Positions 6,346 to 8,494 of a stretch of 8,494 nucleotides of DNA are shown piece after piece. This DNA is from Pseudonocardiales bacterium (GTDB taxonomy: Bacteria; Actinomycetota; Actinomycetes; Mycobacteriales; Jatrophihabitantaceae): contig JAVEEO010000345.1 in assembly GCA_030840415.1 (NCBI GenBank), forward strand, positions 1 to 8,494, given 5' to 3'. The notes under the pieces are model-generated. The model did no database searches and was not told the DNA's origin. It saw only the letters and a program-made list of their open reading frames with translations. Position 1 is the stretch's first letter. Every line of letters begins with the position of its first letter. Position numbers and translations under genes: made by a program.

Positions 6346-7275
6346 TCAGCCGGCGATCTTGGCCAGCGTGGTGGTCAGCCGCTGCATAGCGCTCTCGATG
6401 CCGAACTTCTCGCCCAGCGCCGCCAGCATCTCCGGGTCGACCGGCGCGGCCGGGATCGCGGTCTGCAGCTCGTCCACCGGAACGTCGGTGCGCCCGCGCA
6501 CCACCGCCGGCGCGACCGCGAGGTAGTCCAGCGAGGCCAGGATCTTGGAACGGACCGAGCCACCCATCTGCTCACCGGACTGGGCCGCCGCCACGATGTC
6601 CTCGATCCTGCCGTACTTGGCCACCACCGCGGCCGCGGTCTTGGCCCCGATGCCGGCCACCCCGGGCAACCCGTCGGACGGGTCGCCGCGCAGCATCGCG
6701 AAGTCGGCGTAGTGCCCGGCCGGTATGCCGTACTGGGCCTGCACCTCCTCGGGGGTGAACGCCACGATGTTGGAGATCCCCTTGCCGGTGTAGAGCACCC
6801 GCACCCGGTCGGTGGCCAGGTCGATCAGGTCCCGGTCACCGGACACCACGTCCACCTCGACGCCCCGGCCGCCGTAGCGGTGGGCCAGCGTCGCGATCAC
6901 GTCGTCGGCCTCGAAGCCGTCCGCGCCGACCGAGCACAGGCCGGCCGCCTTGAGCACCGCCAGCAGGATCGGCACCTGCGGCTCGAGCAGGTCCGGCACC
7001 GTCTCCACGTCCGGGGTGTCGCCGGCGGTGGTGTACTCCACCCGGTGCGCCTTGTACGAGGGCAGCAGCGCCACCCGGAAGGCCGGCCGCCAGTCGTAGT
7101 CCAGGCAGGCGACGAAGTCGGTCGGCTGGTAGCGGGTGATCAGGGTCGAGACCATGTCGGTAAAGCCGCGGACGGCGTTGACCGGCATCCCGTCCGGAGC
7201 GGTCACCGTGTCGGGAACGCCGTAGAACGCGCGGAAGTACAGGCTGGCCGAGTCCAGGAGCATCACTCTTCTCAC
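6346..7275 (-). CDS. fenA: Stand-alone FEN-type 5'-3' exonuclease (FenA / Rv2090-like)
   Basis: A 309-residue nuclease equivalent to the 5'-nuclease domain of DNA polymerase I, without a polymerase. It would remove 5' flaps and RNA primers during repair and lagging-strand maturation. Acidic metal ligands are all present: LLDSASL (Asp8), FEADD (Glu122, Asp124, Asp125), SGDRD (Asp147, Asp149) and RGDPSDGLPGVAGIGAKTA (Asp198, Asp201) leading into the helix-three-turn-helix DNA-binding motif. The helical arch region contains RPAFRVALLPSYKAHR (63-78). I chose GTG 7275 because the -10 TATCGT ends 7 nt upstream; ATG 7263 (305 residues) is the alternative, and the upstream ATG at 7317 adds residues with no family match and runs through the promoter. 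The symbol follows the mycobacterial homologue from memory and by locus order. It is divergent from the sugar kinase gene. Confidence 0.93.
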   Translation of the reverse strand: MRRVMLLDSASLYFRAFYGVPDTVTAPDGMPVNAVRGFTDMVSTLITRYQPTDFVACLDYDWRPAFRVALLPSYKAHRVEYTTAGDTPDVETVPDLLEPQVPILLAVLKAAGLCSVGADGFEADDVIATLAHRYGGRGVEVDVVSGDRDLIDLATDRVRVLYTGKGISNIVAFTPEEVQAQYGIPAGHYADFAMLRGDPSDGLPGVAGIGAKTAAAVVAKYGRIEDIVAAAQSGEQMGGSVRSKILASLDYLAVAPAVVRGRTDVPVDELQTAIPAAPVDPEMLAALGEKFGIESAMQRLTTTLAKIAG

Positions 7276-7282
7276 CCGGCAC

Positions 7283-7288
7283 ACGATA
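7283..7288 (-). promoter_or_regulatory. -10 element TATCGT of the exonuclease gene
   Basis: On the minus strand TATCGT is followed by seven bases and then GTG 7275, giving a leaderless start. It lies 14 bases from the divergent -10 of the kinase gene, so the two polymerase footprints must overlap. No clear -35 is visible. Confidence 0.55.
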
Positions 7289-7302
7289 ACGGCCGCACAC
7301 GC

Positions 7303-7308
7303 TAGCGT
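7303..7308 (+). promoter_or_regulatory. -10 element TAGCGT of the PfkB kinase gene
   Basis: TAGCGT (TAnnnT) is followed by seven bases and ATG 7316. This favours the ATG over the GTG at 7310, which would lie only 1 nt after the hexamer and hence upstream of the expected transcription start. Confidence 0.55.
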
Positions 7309-7315
7309 CGTGAGC

Positions 7316-8251
7316 ATGGTGTGCGTGATCGGCGAGGCGCTGATTGACCTGGTGATGGATCCGGCGACCGCGGGCTCGCCCGGGCCGAAGGGCTACCTGG
7401 CCCATCCGGGAGGCAGCCCGTTCAACGTCGCGGTGGGCCTGGCCCGGCTGGGCCAGCCCACCGAGCTGCTGGGCCGGCTGGCCGGCGACGCCTTCGGCCG
7501 GCAGCTGCGCGCCCATGCCGAGGCCAACGGGGTCGACCTCGGTTACGCCGTCGACGCCACCGAGCCGAGCACACTGGCCGTGGTCAGCCTGGACGCCGAC
7601 CGCAACGCCAGCTACGACTTCTACCTGACCGGCACCGCGGACTGGCAGTGGAGCGCCGCCGAGCTGGACCGGATGCCGGCCGACACCTCCTGGATCCACA
7701 CCGGCTCGCTGGCGTCCTGGACCGACCCCGGTGCCGGGGTTATCGCCGACCAGCTGCGCCGGCGCCGGGACCGGCACCCGGTGGCGGTCAGCTACGACCC
7801 GAACATCCGACCGGCGCTGCTGCCCGATCACGGCGCCGCGCTCGTCCGGGTCGAGGCGATGGTCGGCCTGGCCGATGTGGTCAAGGCATCGGCCGAGGAC
7901 CTGGACTGGCTCTACCCCGGCCAGGACGCCGATCAGGTGCTGCGCCGGTGGCGCTCGCTCGGGCCCTCGGTCGTGGTGCTGACCGACGGCGGCCGCGGTG
8001 CCCGCTTCCTGGCCGCCGACGGCGAGGTCGCCACGGTGCCGAGCCGGCCGGTGACGGTGGTGGACACCGTCGGGGCCGGCGATGCCTTCATGGCCGGGCT
8101 GATCAACGCGCTGGTCCGGTCCGGGCTCAGTGCCGCGGCGGTGCCGGCCGCGGTGGCCGAAGCAATCCTGGTGGCGGCACTGACCTGCGCCCGGGCCGGT
8201 GCCAACCCGCCGACCGCGGCCGAGCTGGCCGCCGCTCAGGAACCTGGCTAG
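7316..8251 (+). CDS. PfkB-family carbohydrate kinase, fructokinase-like
   Basis: A 311-residue cytoplasmic ribokinase-fold sugar kinase that phosphorylates a sugar with ATP. Signature 1 lies around GGSPFNVAVGLARLG (32-46). Signature 2 is DTVGAGDAFMAGLI (250-263), with the anion hole GAGD and catalytic Asp256. SYDPNIRPALL (159-169) and VKASAEDLDWLYPG (189-202) follow the fructokinase subgroup pattern, so fructose is the best guess, though fructoselysine or other sugars cannot be excluded. Length is normal for the family. The start is ATG 7316 on promoter evidence; GTG 7310 would add two residues. No transporter, regulator or glycosidase accompanies it here, so it looks like a single-gene unit, divergent from the exonuclease and followed by a hairpin 3 nt after the stop. 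Confidence 0.92.
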   Translation: MVCVIGEALIDLVMDPATAGSPGPKGYLAHPGGSPFNVAVGLARLGQPTELLGRLAGDAFGRQLRAHAEANGVDLGYAVDATEPSTLAVVSLDADRNASYDFYLTGTADWQWSAAELDRMPADTSWIHTGSLASWTDPGAGVIADQLRRRRDRHPVAVSYDPNIRPALLPDHGAALVRVEAMVGLADVVKASAEDLDWLYPGQDADQVLRRWRSLGPSVVVLTDGGRGARFLAADGEVATVPSRPVTVVDTVGAGDAFMAGLINALVRSGLSAAAVPAAVAEAILVAALTCARAGANPPTAAELAAAQEPG

Positions 8252-8254
8252 CCG

Positions 8255-8271
8255 CGCTGGCTCTGCCTGCG
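8255..8271 (+). terminator. Candidate terminator hairpin after the kinase gene
   Basis: CGCTGGC (8255-8261), loop TCT, GCCTGCG (8265-8271): a 7-bp stem with one internal T-T mismatch, starting 3 nt after the TAG stop. No T-run follows. The position is suitable, but the stem is short. Confidence 0.35.
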
Positions 8272-8283
8272 GGCGCTGAGGGC

Positions 8284-8303
8284 GACGACAGCTGACGACA
8301 GCG
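8284..8303. repeat. 10-bp-period direct repeat in the kinase / PLD-gene intergenic gap
   Basis: GACGACAGC occurs at 8284-8292 and again at 8294-8302 with a single base between. It sits in the 78-bp gap (8252-8329) just before the GC content falls. It could be a chance duplication, a protein-binding site, or part of an insertion boundary. Nothing else coding is seen in the gap. Confidence 0.5.
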
Positions 8304-8329
8304 ACCCTGTTCACGTAATCCTGGTGAAG

Positions 8330-8494
8330 TTAGGTCCGATCGGCTCGCTGCTCGTCGATGAGTTGCACGTAGCGCTCGTACTCGGAATCGACTCGACGGC
8401 GAATACGGACGAGCGTTCCTTCCTCCATCCTGTAAGTTCGTTCGGGATCGCCTCGGAAAGACAGCCAGTTGAAGCTAGTAGACACCCATGTGGT
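8330..8494 (-). CDS. C-terminal end of a probable phospholipase D-superfamily protein, truncated by window edge
   Basis: On the minus strand the frame is open from the right edge for 54 residues to TAA at 8330-8332. It reads through VSTSFNWLSFRGDPERTYRMEEG and ends in an acidic/basic helix-like tail (VDSEYERYVQLIDEQRADRT). A serine/threonine-S/G-x-N-W-L-S-F-x-G-D segment is what follows the second HKD catalytic motif in several PLD-superfamily nucleases and PLD-containing helicase proteins, some of which occur in phage-defence islands; the HKD motif itself would lie to the right of the window. Its GC is about 56% (93 of 165 bases), well below the neighbours, which suggests recent acquisition. 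It converges with the sugar kinase gene. Reality of the ORF is likely; the family call is tentative. Confidence 0.5.
   Translation of the reverse strand, partial: TTWVSTSFNWLSFRGDPERTYRMEEGTLVRIRRRVDSEYERYVQLIDEQRADRT

Noticed and set aside
5833..7305. 490-codon plus-strand frame opposite the DinB and exonuclease genes
   Set aside because: It spans two well-supported minus-strand genes and their gap, and is His/Arg/Gly-rich with no recognisable domain; a shadow frame.
6836..8314. 492-codon minus-strand frame opposite the kinase gene
   Set aside because: Antisense to a complete PfkB kinase; it continues into the exonuclease in a wrong frame and shows no domain.
8440..8460. GAACGAAC-like half-site in the right-edge gene as a second SOS box
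   Set aside because: Lies inside coding sequence, lacks the inverted partner at N4 spacing, and has no promoter nearby.
1..8494. CRISPR array, tRNA/rRNA genes, transposase or integrase
   Set aside because: No regularly spaced repeats, no cloverleaf or rRNA-like sequence and no transposase motifs were seen on either strand.

Overview
The window is high-GC (roughly 70%), densely coded and dominated by G/C-ending codons. Most genes have a TAnnnT-like -10 only 6-7 nt before an ATG/GTG start, which points to leaderless transcripts. This is an Actinomycetota chromosome; Propionibacteriales is a guess from the general look of the proteins, not a firm call. The tatC - helY - 5'-3' exonuclease order matches the conserved actinobacterial pafA-pafB-pafC-tatA-tatC-helY-(FenA-type exonuclease) locus known from mycobacteria. 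pafBC is therefore expected just left of the window, but it is not visible here.

Layout: tatC (5'-truncated at the left edge, +); a 14-TM EmrB/QacA-type MFS transporter (+); a short stretch with a LexA-like box, a 15-codon ORF and an overlapping 58-codon ORF (+, both very small); helY, an Ski2/Mtr4-like helicase with DSHCT domain (+). Converging on helY from the right are a DinB/DUF664 protein (-) and, upstream of it, a stand-alone FEN-type 5'-3' exonuclease (-). Divergent from the exonuclease is a PfkB-family sugar kinase (+). At the right edge GC drops to about 56%, and the 3' end of a minus-strand gene resembling a phospholipase D-superfamily C-terminus enters.

The most notable part is the insertion between tatC and helY (about 840-2700). 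The MFS gene has a near-consensus RecA-independent (PafBC/RecA-NDp) damage promoter, cTGTCAGTG-N8-cAcgaT, ending 6 nt before its GTG start. The next promoter carries a LexA-type SOS box (10 of 12 consensus positions) directly against a TAGACT -10, 6 nt before an ATG. So two independent DNA-damage inputs appear to control an efflux pump and an undescribed pair of small ORFs. These sit inside a locus that, by family precedent, encodes the damage regulator PafBC, a helicase and a flap nuclease. All regulatory calls are sequence inference and need expression data.

No stretch longer than 300 bases lacks a gene. The intergenic pieces hold promoters, hairpins that may be terminators (notably a 12-bp stem at 2666-2692), and a short tandem repeat near the right-hand composition change.
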